Shown: in pieces, positions 48,651 through 58,649 of the stretch
Numbering within the stretch: the stretch's first letter is position 1
How the letters are laid out: every line of letters begins with the position of its first letter
NCBI RefSeq assembly: GCF_040954645.1
Contig: NC_092808.1
Location: 17,055,383-17,119,382 of the forward strand
Origin: Diabrotica undecimpunctata
Lineage: Eukaryota > Arthropoda > Insecta > Coleoptera > Chrysomelidae
Direction of reading: 5' to 3'
Length of the DNA: 64,000 nucleotides
The notes under the pieces: generated by a model
Told to the model about the DNA's origin: nothing
Seen by the model: the letters and a program-made list of their open reading frames with translations, nothing else
Databases searched by the model: none
Translations under genes and position numbers: made by a program

Positions 48651-50212
48651 TGTAGCGAGATTATTGCTAAATGTAATATACAAAATTCTTTCTGGTATAA
48701 TCTACAATAGATTATTAGAATACTCCGAAAATATAATTGGTGATTATCAAAATGGATTCAGACCAAATAGAGCCACTACAGATAACATATTCATACTAAG
48801 AACGATACAAGAAAAAGCTTATGAATACGACATAGACCTATATAATATGTATATAGACTTTAAACAAGCTTTTGATAGTGTGAAAAGAGACAAAATGCTG
48901 GAAGACCTTTGTAATCTAGGTATACCTAAGAAATACATCAGCCTCATAAAAATGACGTTGCAGGGTTCAAAAGCCGCAGTCAGAGTAGATGGAGAACTGA
49001 CTCCCTTATTTAACATCAACATGGGAGTAAGACAGGGAGATGCCCTATCAACCATGCTATTCAACCTAGTTCTTGAGGCAGTCATCAGAAAAACCAATAT
49101 AACCGGCCATATAAACACCAAATCAGTACAAATTACTGCATATGCAGACGATGTAGCCATCATTAGTAGGAATAAGCCACGACTAATGGAAGTGTTCAAA
49201 CAAATTGATCCTGAAGCAAGAAAAAGAGGTCTCAAAATAAACGAAGCAAAAACGAAGTATATGACAGTCAAAAGAATAACTGACAATGAAAATAATATCA
49301 CAATAGACAACTATACTATCGAACGAGTGGATGCCTTTACATATCTCGGCACAGAAATCAATTAGAATAACTCCGTAAGTAGCGAAATTAATGCACGTAT
49401 TTCCAGCGGGAATCGTACATACTATGCTAATAAAAGATTGATGACATCGAAATTATTAGACAAAAGAACCAAAATGACTATTTACAGAACACTGATTAGA
49501 CCCGTAGTAACCTATGGATGAGAAACTTAGGTAATGACGAAAAAAGATGAAGCCCAACTCAGGACATTCGAGAGAAAAATACTGAGGAAAGTATATGGCC
49601 CGGTACAAGAGGAAGATGGCACATGGAGAATCAGGAGAAACGACGAGGTTAATGAGTTAACTGAAGGTTATGACATTGTAAGATTTGTGAAAAGTCAAAG
49701 ACTGTCATGGCTGGGACATGTGCAGAGACAAAACGATGCAAAAACAACAAAGAAAATGTTACAATGGAAGCCCATAGGAAGGCGAAAAAAAGGAAGGCCC
49801 AGAACGAGATGGTTGGATGACGTGGAAGACGACCTGAAAACAATGAACATAAGACAATGGAGAAGAAGGGCACAAGAGAGATCTGAATGGAAGGACATAG
49901 CCAGACAGGCAAAGACCCATCCAGGGTTATGATGCCAAAAGAAGAAGAAGAAGAAGCGAGATTATATAAAACGAGCTGTTCGAATTTATATAAATATATT
50001 TATTTATAAGTTTACAGTTCGGTAATACCTTATCAACTAAACTCTTCAATCATTGTTACTTATATATATACAAAATATTACGTACTAGAACATTCGGGAG
50101 TAGTCCACCTCCATCTTTCACATTAAAAGCGGATCGAGCATGCCAACGATCGCACATTCCAGTCTAAGAATTGTGACACGTAACCGTATCAGAGATAGGC
50201 TATTTCGTTACA
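48651..50212. mobile_element. Solo LTR (about 261 bp) split by a LINE
   Basis: The LTR is 48651-48664 plus 49966-50212. It starts TGTAGCGAGATTAT and ends CTATTTCGTTACA, so TG...CA with a short terminal inversion. Flanks ATAA (48647-48650) and ATAT (50213-50216) are a 4-bp duplication with one change. Removing it restores N-M-I-I-S-A-E-K-T-K of the host RT. The minus strand has TATATATATAAG near 50061-50072, which could be its promoter, so the LTR may point leftward. Confidence 0.75.
48665..49954 (+). mobile_element. Young 5'-truncated RTE-like LINE with 11-bp TSD
   Basis: AGCGAGATTAT lies at 48654-48664 and 49955-49965. Between them is a LINE RT reading L-N-V-I-Y-K-I-L-S-G, GDYQNGFRPNRATTDNIFIL, N-M-Y-I-D-F-K-Q-A-F-D-S-V (first Asp), INMGVRQGDALSTMLFNLVL and I-T-A-Y-A-D-D-V-A-I-I (catalytic box). 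It then has a TAG after T-E-I-N (49363), a TGA within Y-G-x-E-T, F-E-R-K-I-L-R-K-V-Y-G and RRKKGRPRTRWLDDVEDDLK, then TGA and a (GAA)n tail. Few stops and a perfect duplication make it one of the most recent insertions. Confidence 0.9.
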
Positions 50213-50825
50213 ATATTATCAGCAGAAAAAACCAAATGTATGACAACATCTAAACACCCATTACGATGTAAAATCGAAATCGATGGGAACATAATAAAGC
50301 AGGAAGCATTGTTTAGATATAACTAGTTACCAATATGTTTAAGAAGAAGTACGACAACAAATCTTAAAAGCAAGTAAAGCGGCGGGATCTCTTAATGACA
50401 CAATCTGGAAAAACAAACACCTAAGACAAGACACAAAAATAAGAATCTATAAAGCAGCAATTAGACCTATTTTAACATACACGGTGGAGACAAGACCTGA
50501 CACATCTAAAACGCGACAACTACTAGAAACAACAGAGATGAAAATACTCCGACGAATATCAGGGAAAAGTCTGTTGGATAGGGAGAGAAGCGAAAACATA
50601 AGAAGAGAAGGAAACAGGAGTGGAACGAACACATTAGTAGAATGACAGAGGATAGGATAGTACAAATAGCACGAGATAAGTCACCAAATGGACGAAGAAG
50701 TATTTTCAGACCAAAAAAAAGATGGTGCGATAATGTAAACAATTTAATAGGCTAATATTGAAAAAGAAACAGGTTTTAAAGTCTACATACAAGAAGGAAG
50801 AAGAAGAAGAAGGAGAAGAAGCGAA

Positions 50826-51659
50826 GCTTCTATACTGGCGTTGTATTACTTTTGCTCTATAGTAAAAACCTAAGGCGAGCGTCATGGAACTAGACCCATG
50901 AGAAGGCTTCGTCACGGAACTAGCACCACAAGATGACGTTGTCACGGGTAGCGTCATAAAATAGTGGTTCTTCACATCGATTCACTACTCTCGATCAATT
51001 CGTTTCTAGTCATCATATATTTATTCTAATCAAGTTTAAAATAAAAACTGTATGAAGAATAACTAACAAAATATAGACATTAAATGAGAAGTAAAAAGTT
51101 AAAAGAATATTTGTCAGTAAAAGATTAGATTCACAATGATTGTTAAAATGTTTTAAAATAATTTCATATAAATACAATTATTATTTCTAAACATATTATT
51201 TAGTTTATATAATAATTAAATTTACAATCAAATGATATTTATTTGTATTTTATTATAATTTAATATTTCGTTTGTAACGTTTGCTTTGTTAATAAATCAA
51301 CAGGTGGCGTTAGCAGCAAACATAATAATTCATTGAATTATTTGAATATAATATAATTTGTTTAAAATATAAATAATAAATAAATGATAAAATTACTTTA
51401 TTCAATTTTAAAAATGATATTTAATAAAAATATAGGAAACAGTATAAAGCTTTACGCTAGTCTGCTGTACCGCTTACTGTACCTTTTTTTGTAATAATTA
51501 TCTCGGTCAATCGTTTTATCTCGTCAATTTTATTTTAGAAACTCTCAAATTAAATAACTTTTCAAGATCTACAACTTTTATGTTTTACAACATTTTTCTT
51601 TAAAATGTATAGGAAACATTTTATAGGCCAACAATTAATTTTTTCACTTTTCATGATTG
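50826..51659. other. No gene recognised
   Basis: Bases 50860-50960 are a GC-richer repeat-like patch (GGCGAGCGTCATGGAACTAG and CGTCACGGAACTAGCACCAC). The rest is AT-rich. Confidence 0.4.
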
Positions 51660-51785
51660 TTATAAAAAAACAAAGCAAAATCAGCTGTACATCTTCAAGG
51701 ATTTGTCATTAGCTATCCCTCATGTAACCTTCAAAAACCTGTAAGATTTTTTCAGCTTTTTGTTTTCCTTTACTGGCGTATATTT
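51660..51785 (-). repeat. Unclassified repeat Q, copy 2
   Basis: Reverse complement resembles 44620-44740, including ACAGGTTTTTGAAGGTTACA and GAGGGATAGCTAATGA. Confidence 0.55.
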
Positions 51786-51834
51786 AGCAGACCTTGGTAA
51801 ACGTATTTTTAAATATTGTCACTACTTGTTCTGA

Positions 51835-51975
51835 AGCTATTTTCTTGTGGCATCTTAATGCAATTTACTATTTTTACTGGAAACAACAACGATTTCCGAA
51901 GTGGAAATAGAAATGTCAAAATAACCGTATTTTAATCAGAAATTGTGGTGAATTCCCAATAAAAATAGTAAATAA
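51835..51975. repeat. Fold-back repeat family P, copy 3 (diverged)
   Basis: TTGTTCTGAAGCTATTTTCT then TGTGGCAT (inverse of the family tail), followed by CGATTTCCGAAGTGGAAATA and AATTGTGGTGAATTCCCA. It matches parts of copies 1 and 2. Confidence 0.65.
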
Positions 51976-53039
51976 TTCATAAAATGTTATTGAAATAATT
52001 TTAGGACTATTTGGGACCCGAAACTTATTATTAATCAATAATTTCATTATTCATTCGTTTTTTTTCTAAAATTTATTGTATGAGTCTTATAAGGAAATAA
52101 TATAGTTAAAATTATCTTTCACTATTCCGAAAAATCTACTTTATGTCTGAGAAGATTGAAGTTTTTTCAAGCTTTAACAAAATTTTTCAACATTTTTCGG
52201 TATCCAATTAAGGCTCATTGAGTAACATATTCTCAAACTGCGACTTTAGTCCCCAAACTATTCAAATTAATTTGTTTATAAATTAGCATTAGTGTGTTAC
52301 CGTTACAAAATATGGGTAAAATTGGCAGTAAGTTGCTTTTTTGAAAGTAAAACGTTACCTTAGTTTCATTGAAGAGCAAAATCTAAAAGAATCCTAACAC
52401 CACTTTCCGCTCCAAACAATTTTTGTGTTAATTCACACTTTTTTAATCAGTTATTTTTAGAATATCGTATTTTTTCCTCAATTTCGCATCGTTCGTGACT
52501 ATCAACAACATTTTCGAACTGTAATACACAATAAACACAGTTAAGGACAGATGCACTCGTTGTTTAAGTGCACTATGCTACCAAAAAAATGTACTCAAAC
52601 GATCGTACAATATTTTTACTAGAGGAGTGATACAAGCGCCAAACTTGGAATCCTTTTACGAGGGTTATACCAATAATGCATGAACTGATGGAATAATATA
52701 TCATGAAATATTCTTGAGTGAAGTATTATTTTTCATGGGAGATAACCATAATCTATTGTAATGAGAATTGGATTTTACCTTTGTTTAAATGCTTCGATAA
52801 TCCAGCCGGCGCGCCCTTTAATTTCTCTTGAGCGGACGCGTGTTGTAAATTTTACGGCTTTTTGCAAATAATGTTTTCTTTAAATAAATGTTGGAAAATT
52901 GTTACAAGGATATTAAACTAATATTTTTTATTTTTGTTCCAAAAACACTTTAAAAATATATTATTTCAAAAGGATCTGACTATTGGACTATTGGATATTC
53001 TCATCCCTACAATAATTGCAAACCACCTCAATGACAGAA
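51976..53039. other. No gene recognised
   Basis: AT-rich with one GC-rich spot (CCGGCGCGCCC at 52806-52816). No exon or terminus recognised. Confidence 0.45.
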
Positions 53040-53545
53040 TATTTTTTGCTCGTAAATTACTGACAACGGCAACACTTCATTGAAGCTGAGGATATTGTCT
53101 TCTCCATTACACATTGCCGGCACACTCCGCGCTTTGGAGCGTTTCTATTTTGTTCTTCTTCGGTATGTTCAACCTCCCGACCATAAGTCACTTTGAGAAA
53201 AGCACTTATATCTTGAGGTAAATGTTTGAGGGTTGATTTAATTGTCCTGTCTTTCATTTGGCTCAATGCCAAATTTTTCAGGAAATCTCTTCATATTTAG
53301 TAGCCTTCGCTGAACAGGCCAATTTGTATACAATTTGAGCACTTATCCTAGAGGCTGAGTAAGCAACAAGTATCCACTCCACCTTAGGTTTCATTGTAAT
53401 CTGATAGTATAAAATATGAGTATAACCTGAGGTTTTTAGAGTCAGGATCCATTTCGTTATCGTCATGTAATGTTGAAAGTAGTATTACATTTTGAGGTAC
53501 ACAAAAAAAGAGTATTTTATCCTTTTGGAAAACAAAAAGTGTGGA
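53040..53545 (-). pseudogene. piggyBac-type transposase C-terminus
   Basis: Minus-strand pieces in order: V-I-L-L-S-T near 53490, M-D-P-D-S-K-N-L-R, Y-N-E-T-K-G-G-V-D near 53390 (the family's N-x-T-K-G-x-V-D block), then I-S-A-Q-I-V-Y, L-P-Q-D-I-S-A-F-L-K and the cysteine-rich tail CRQCVMEKTISSASMKCCRC, a zinc-ligand C-terminus. Frameshifts and a stop break the frame. The catalytic Asp region upstream is missing. A short LINE RT piece (QSLQKIKEGKVDGSDDIPGE) adjoins at 53565-53670. Confidence 0.6.
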
Positions 53546-53670
53546 TTGAACAGCCAAAGGAAAAGTTGTTCACACTTCTCCAGGAATATCGTCTGATCCA
53601 TCTACTTTACCTTCCTTTATTTTTTGAAGTGATTGAACAACTTCCTCGTTTGTTATTTTGGTGAAATCAA

Positions 53671-54002
53671 AAAGATGAAAAACACTGATCTAAGGAATCG
53701 AATTATAACCGGTTGTGAGACCCGAAAAAATACACCAGGAATATTTGCGCGAGTACCATAACCAGAGTACCATAAACAAAGGTTAAGAGTTGAATATAGT
53801 GTTTCATTTCAGGGAGGTCAGTTTGAAAATTTTTTGTAGCTTTGACAAATGCGCATTAAGACGTTTTATTTTTTTGCAAGAAACAGCAAAAAAGATTTTT
53901 TGTCAAAAATCGAACGAGGAATTTAAAAATGATTTTTAATTTTTTTTTTTAAAAGCATTGAGAGCGTTACCCATATGCGCGCCAAAAATGAATATAAAAT
54001 TC
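53671..54002. other. No gene recognised
   Basis: Sequence between the piggyBac/LINE remnants and the tandem repeat; nothing recognised. Confidence 0.4.
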
Positions 54003-54037
54003 TTATGAAAAAGACAGAAAAGATTTGATTTCACGTT

Positions 54038-54097
54038 CAAATTGTCTATGTATCTGTTGATACGTATTTCGACTTAATAAGTCTCATCAGAACAGTT
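54038..54097 (-). ncRNA. Hammerhead ribozyme motif, unit 1
   Basis: The minus strand reads CTGATGA (54090-54084), a perfect 5-bp stem II GACTT-ATT-AAGTC, then GAAA (54070-54067). Stem III GTATC-AACA-GATAC follows with a two-base bulge, then A-T-A before the predicted cleavage between 54047 and 54046. Stem I pairs 6 of 8 positions (one wobble). All core bases are canonical. Confidence 0.75.
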
Positions 54098-54440
54098 ATT
54101 CATAGCCGTTCTTAACGTGAAAAATAATCTTCTCTGTCTTATTAGGAAGCAACAATAAAATGGCTTCGTTATGGACGCAATAGCGACATCTGATAGAAAA
54201 ATCGGTAAGATAGTTTCGAAACAAATTCAGATTTCTGCTTTAATCTGGAGCCTTCTAAAAATTGCTAGGCATAGCCAGACGTTGATAAAGATGTTAATAG
54301 AGACATGGGGAATCTAAAATTTGCATTTCACGACATGTCTCCTCAACTAAGCAGAAATCCTTAACGAATTTGTTTCTTGTACTCATACAGAGTAGATCCG
54401 AATAAAATGAAAAAGACAGAAAAGATTTGATTTCACGTTC

Positions 54441-54500
54441 TAAGCGTCTATGTATCTGTTGATACGTATTTCGACTTAATAAGTCTCATCAGAACAGTTA
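54441..54500 (-). ncRNA. Hammerhead ribozyme motif, unit 2
   Basis: Same core at 54493-54470, predicted cleavage between 54450 and 54449. Stem I pairs 7 of 8 positions including two wobbles. Confidence 0.78.
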
Positions 54501-54841
54501 TTCATAGCCGTTCTTAACGTGAAAAATAATCTTCTCTGTCTTATTAGGAAGCAACAATAAAATGGCTTCGTTATGGACGCAATAGCGACATCTGATAGAA
54601 AAATCGGTAAGATAGTTTCGAAACAAATTCAGATTTCTGCTTTAATCTGGAGCCTTCTAAAAATTGCTAGGCATAGCCAGACGTTGATAAAGATGTTAAT
54701 AGAGACATGGGGAATCTAAAATTTGCATTTCACGACATGTCTCCTCAACTAAGCAGAAATCCTTAACGAATTTGTTTCTTGTACTCATACAGAGTAGATC
54801 CGAATAAAATGAAAAAGACAGAAAAGATTTGATTTCACGTT

Positions 54842-54901
54842 CTAAGCGTCTATGTATCTGTTGATACGTATTTCGACTTAATAAGTCTCATCAGAACAGT
54901 T
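54842..54901 (-). ncRNA. Hammerhead ribozyme motif, unit 3
   Basis: Same core at 54894-54871, predicted cleavage between 54851 and 54850. Identical to unit 2 across the ribozyme. Confidence 0.78.
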
Positions 54902-55038
54902 ATTCATAGCCGTTCTTAACGTGAAAAATAATCTTCTCTGTCTTATTAGGAAGCAACAATAAAATGGCTTCGTTATGGACGCAATAGCGACATCTGATAG
55001 AAAAATCGGTAAGATAGTTTCGAAACAAATTCAGGCAT

Positions 55039-55962
55039 CTTAGGCATCTTACATTGCAAACTATCTTACCGATAAAATTCTTAGTTGTATGGAAAAAATG
55101 CGCAATAACTATCTCTTAAAGCTCACTAAATTCATTTGCGTATCTTAACTGGTTTCATAGCAATAAATAAATCAACAGTTTGTAAGAAAAATTACGACAC
55201 ACCGTATCTCGGAAAATGGAGCTTTTGCGGACGTACTTTTATATAGCAAACTGTCATTATTTTTTCATGAAGAATCACTTCTTGAAGTTTGTTGTATTTG
55301 TTTACTAACACCTTAAAAATATGTAATATTCACATGGACTAAGAGCTACATTTTGAACCTCTGTAACTCATAAACAATTGATATCTGAGTCTTGGGCAAT
55401 GATGGGTCTTTTGATCAGCAATGCAAAGTTTCAGCCACTTTAACTAAAACCACTTTTACATAAGAAAAGTGCAGGGGTCTTTGAAAGCTCGACAGAAAAG
55501 TTCGCCTCATTATTTCTGTTAATTTTGTTTTTTTTGTCGAATTTTAAGTATTATACTTTTTTGTAAATTAAATAAGGTTATTTTAATTTTGTGATTTTCC
55601 CATCATATTAAAACAATGGTAATTAGATTGTAAAAATTTTTAGACTGTACTCAATATATTTTCTCGAAGGAGTATGGCTGTACCCGATCTACAGAATGCT
55701 CAGTTGGCCGTTAAAAATATCTTTTACTCTTCTACAATTTGTTGCTGGTTTAAGTCTAACGAAAGTTGGAATAAATGTACAAAATTTAAAAAGACCAAAG
55801 CTGTTAAAATTTGAGTAAATATTTTTATAGATAAACTTTGTATTTAATTTATTTACGAATCGTATGCAGTAATAAATCCACCGAAGAAACACCGCGCAAG
55901 GAGATGCAGTCATTACCGACCAATAAGCTGTTAAGGTACATTTTAAAGATAGCCCTGAGAGT
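55039..55962. other. No gene recognised
   Basis: AT-rich. ACGACACACCGTATCTCGGA at 55194-55213 resembles a common transposon terminal motif, without a partner. Confidence 0.4.
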
Positions 55963-56700
55963 AATCATCATCATTATCATGCAACCTCTTCTGTCCACTG
56001 CTGGACATAGGTCTCTCCCATTTTTCGCCACTCTTCACGGTTCTGTACTTCTTGTTACCATTTCTTGGATATTCGTCTAATGTCGTCCATCCAGCGTGTT
56101 GGTGGTCGTCCTCTGCTGCGTTTGTCTTCTCGTGGGCGCCAGTCAATTAGTTTTTGGGTCCATCTTGTGTCTTTCAGTCTCGTGACCTGCCAAATTCCAT
56201 TTCAGCTTGGCTATACGTTCGACGACATCACTTATACCTGTTCTTTTCCCTAAGTCTTGATTCCTTATTTTGTCTTTTTTGTCACGCCGAGAATTGATCT
56301 TTCCATGCGCCTTTGTGCCACTCGCATTTTTAGTGCTGTTGTTTTTGTGAGCGTGAGAGTTTCTGCTCCGTATGTCATAATAGGAAGAACGCATTGGTCA
56401 AATGTCTTCCGTTTCATAGCTATCGGGATGTTACTCTTAAAGATGTCTCTTAGTGAACCATACGCCGCCCAAGCAAGTGATATTCGTCGTTGAAATTCGC
56501 AGGTCTGATTGTCCTTGCCTATTCTGATTTCATCACCAAGATATATGTACTTTTTTGTCGATTCTACCACTTGATTTTGGATGATTAGGTGTTCGCTGGG
56601 AACTAAATTTGTCATAAGTTTGGTCTTACTGATTTTCATTTTTAGACCTATTGTTGAAGATACGTTTTCTAGTTCTTGTACCTGAGAGTAATACATAGTG
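55963..56700 (-). mobile_element. RTE-like LINE 3' fragment
   Basis: Minus strand: M-K-I-S-K-T-K-L-M-T-N-L, Y-I-Y-L-G-D-E-I-R-I-G, QCVLPIMTYGAETLTLTKTT, then a frameshifted tail L-K-W-N-L-A-G-H and an (ATC/ATG) repeat near 55965-55980. It belongs with the copies at 40832 and 62629 (shared GTCCACTGCTGG 3' words). Confidence 0.8.
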
Positions 56701-56744
56701 GAATATACAGGATATTAGAAGCGCGATTAGTAATAGTCGGTTCG

Positions 56745-57260
56745 GATTTTAGAGCGATTTTGGAAAGGCTTTAGAGAAGATTCGACATAACAAAATGCTA
56801 GAAATATAGAAAAAATCTTTATTGGATGATAAAAACTTTCAATAATTACAAAGTTATACTGGTATCAAGTACAAAAATAAAAGTTTAACAAAAACTATAA
56901 ATGAGATGAAATAAGTATAAAAAGAGGAGTGAAGCAAGGTTTATATACTCTCATTCACTCTTCAGAGGAAATATTTAAGGGAGCCTTTGTAGTGAATGGT
57001 GTAACGGTGATCAACATTAGATATACCGATGATACCTACCGTAGTTACGACGATAAAAATCTACTGATCAAAAGAAAACAATCCTGTGATCAATGTGGAT
57101 TAAAAATCAACGTTAAGCAAACTGAATATGAGGCCCCTAGAAGTCAAGGGGTCTAAGTAACAAAATCAACATTTTGAGAAAACTCAAGAGTCAAACTATT
57201 GTAAGAAGGAAAATTAAAATCGCATCATTTTGACCATGTAAGAAGGATAATCAAATCTTT
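56745..57260 (+). mobile_element. RTE-like LINE RT fragment
   Basis: Plus strand: F-G-K-A-L-E-K-I-R-H-N-K-M-L, later S-E-E-I-F-K-G-A and V-N-G-V-T-V-I-N-I-R-Y-T-D-D-T. The catalytic Y-A-D-D reads Y-T-D-D. Stops precede it. Confidence 0.65.
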
Positions 57261-57344
57261 GGATTTTTATTGTCAATAGCAGATATTCCAACATTCGGTT
57301 ATTGTTTTATGTATAAAAAATAATTGATAATGCGTACATAGATC

Positions 57345-57935
57345 CATTTCTTCTTCTTCAAGTGCCGTCTCCATCAATGGAGGTTAGCGGTTATGGTGGC
57401 AAACGTTTGTCTATCTTCAGCTGTTCTTAAGAGTTCCTCAAATCCAAGTCCTGTCCAGTTTCTGATATTACGTAACCAGGACAATTTTTTTCTTCCAATT
57501 CCTCGCTTTCCTTCTATTTTGCCTTTTATTATCAACTGAGAGATGTAGTATTTCTCGTTGCGCAACAAATGCCCTAAATAACTGGTTTTTCTTCTTTTGA
57601 CTGTTCTCAATAGTTCTTTTTCTAAATTGAGTCTCGCTAGTACTTCTTCATTTGTTTTTCGTGCTGTCCAAGGAATTTTTAAAATTCTACGGTACACCCA
57701 CATTTCAAATGCCTCGATTCTATTCAGGCTCTTTATTTTTAAAGTCCATGTTTCGACTCCGTAGAGAAGAACAGACCAGATAAAACATTTTACAAGTTTT
57801 AATCTCAATTTAATATTTATATGTGTATCGCAGAATAGAACGCGCATCTTAAAGAAACTATCCCTAGCTTGAGCAATTCTCGCTTTAATTTCTTGTTCTG
57901 GGTCCAGCTTGCAATTAATCCAACAGCCAAGGTAT
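57345..57935 (-). mobile_element. RTE-like LINE 3' half
   Basis: Minus strand: I-K-Y-L-G-C-W-I-N, K-A-R-I-A-Q-A-R-D-S-F-F-K-M, then an open 157 codons with LLYGVETWTLKIKSLNRIEA, W-V-Y-R-R-I-L-K-I-P-W-T and GKIEGKRGIGRKKLSWLRNI, ending before a short (GAA)n tail at 57345-57360. Same subfamily as 4585-5652 and 24515-26130. Confidence 0.8.
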
Positions 57936-57962
57936 TTGATACCATATATCCAACATCTATAT

Positions 57963-58004
57963 ATCTATACAAATACCATATATATATATGGTATTTGTAT
58001 AGAT
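57963..58004. other. Perfect 42-nt palindrome
   Basis: ATCTATACAAATACCATATA is followed directly by its reverse complement through a central TATA. It sits at the join between the LINE fragment and the DUF7869-like remnant. Confidence 0.85.
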
Positions 58005-58008
58005 CCAT

Positions 58009-58640
58009 TTACCTCTCATTAATTTTGTCAGAATGAAAATGCTCAATGTGCACAAAAATACATGTGGTTTTATTATTATTTAAACAACTATTTGGTATGT
58101 TTTTTTTACACGACATTATTAAAACAGGAAATATTAGATGTTGGCTCTTTAAAACTATCTTATTGCTGTCATCTGTGTCATAAACATTGTTACCAAAGAG
58201 ATTATCATCATTTTCATTGCCTGCAAAAGTTCCTGTAGCTAAAAGGCTTTCTAGTCTTTGTTTCGTGGTATATTGGTATATAAATTCATGGTATATTGGT
58301 GGAACGAATTGCAAGAGTTCTATGAGATCTTCATACTTTTTGTATTTTGCATCCATTAACTTCGTCAAATTAAATTTTCTAGTTGCTGAGGAAGCCAAAT
58401 TTATCCAGTCTTCTGGTACATAAATATCACGTTGGTTCTTCTTCTTTTTAAGTTCTATGATTTTAAAATATTGATCACATTCGTTGTAAGAATGTCCAGC
58501 GACTAGAAAGTGGTGATCAACAGTTTCAATTTGGGCATTCTTAACAATATAAAGCCAAAATTGGGTAACTTGTTTTGCCCTCCATGGTTGTCACTGAACG
58601 GAGAGATGTGTTTCAGTCGAATGTTAACAAACAAGCAGCT
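58009..58640 (-). pseudogene. DUF7869-like putative transposase remnant, copy 3
   Basis: Minus strand: L-K-H-I-S-P-F-S-D-N-H-G-G-Q-N-K near 58620-58575 (the S-D-x-C-G-G-Q-N block with Cys to His), then after a frameshift V-T-Q-F-W-L-Y-I-V, HHFLVAGHSYNECDQYFKII, D-I-Y-V-P-E-D-W-I-N-L-A and a C-terminal segment L-L-Q-F-V-P-P-I-Y-H-E-F. The order matches copies 1 and 2 (G-H-x-x-x-x-C-D...I-I-E, D-W-x-N-L). The N-terminal two thirds and the TIRs were not found. Confidence 0.7.
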
Positions 58641-58649
58641 ATCTCCTGA

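Larger units (their letters stand above)
44720..50825 (+). mobile_element. Host RTE-like LINE carrying a two-level nest
   Basis: LINE sequence survives in three blocks: about 44720-44763, 48209-48650 and 50213-50825. Block 2 reads Y-R-G-I-N-L-L-N-T-A-L-K (48213-48250), D-E-K-Q-G-F-R-S-G-G-S-C-V-D-A-V-F, F-I-S-V-T-K-A-F-D-R-I, then LCYADDAALIAEAEDELQRL with the catalytic box. The Q-G-D segment before it is deleted. Block 3 reads KTKCMTTSKHPLRCKIEIDG and ends in the R-P-K-K-R-W-C-D-N tail and (GAA)n. Blocks 1 and 2 are separated by the DUF7869-like transposon, blocks 2 and 3 by a solo LTR that itself holds a LINE. Each junction restores the frame. Confidence 0.8.
54003..55038 (-). repeat. 402-bp tandem repeat, 2.6 units, retrozyme-like
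   Basis: Three units start at ATGAAAAAGACAG, at 54005, 54407 and 54809 (period 402, one A indel). The third is cut off at 55038. Units are almost identical; the first differs around 54037-54046. The minus strand of every unit carries a hammerhead core (see the three ncRNA entries). Tandem units of a few hundred bases each with a hammerhead are the architecture described for animal retrozymes, small non-autonomous retroelements thought to use Penelope-like machinery. Inverted segments AAGACAGAAAAGAT and ATCTTCTCTGTCTT fold each unit further. It has no open reading frame. Confidence 0.85.

Noticed and set aside
52803..52816. GC-rich spot CCGGCGCGCCC as a CpG-type promoter
   Set aside because: Too short, no exon or transcription signal nearby.
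54003..55038. CRISPR-like or ordinary satellite array
   Set aside because: Units are 402 bp, contiguous and few, with ribozyme cores; no spacer structure.
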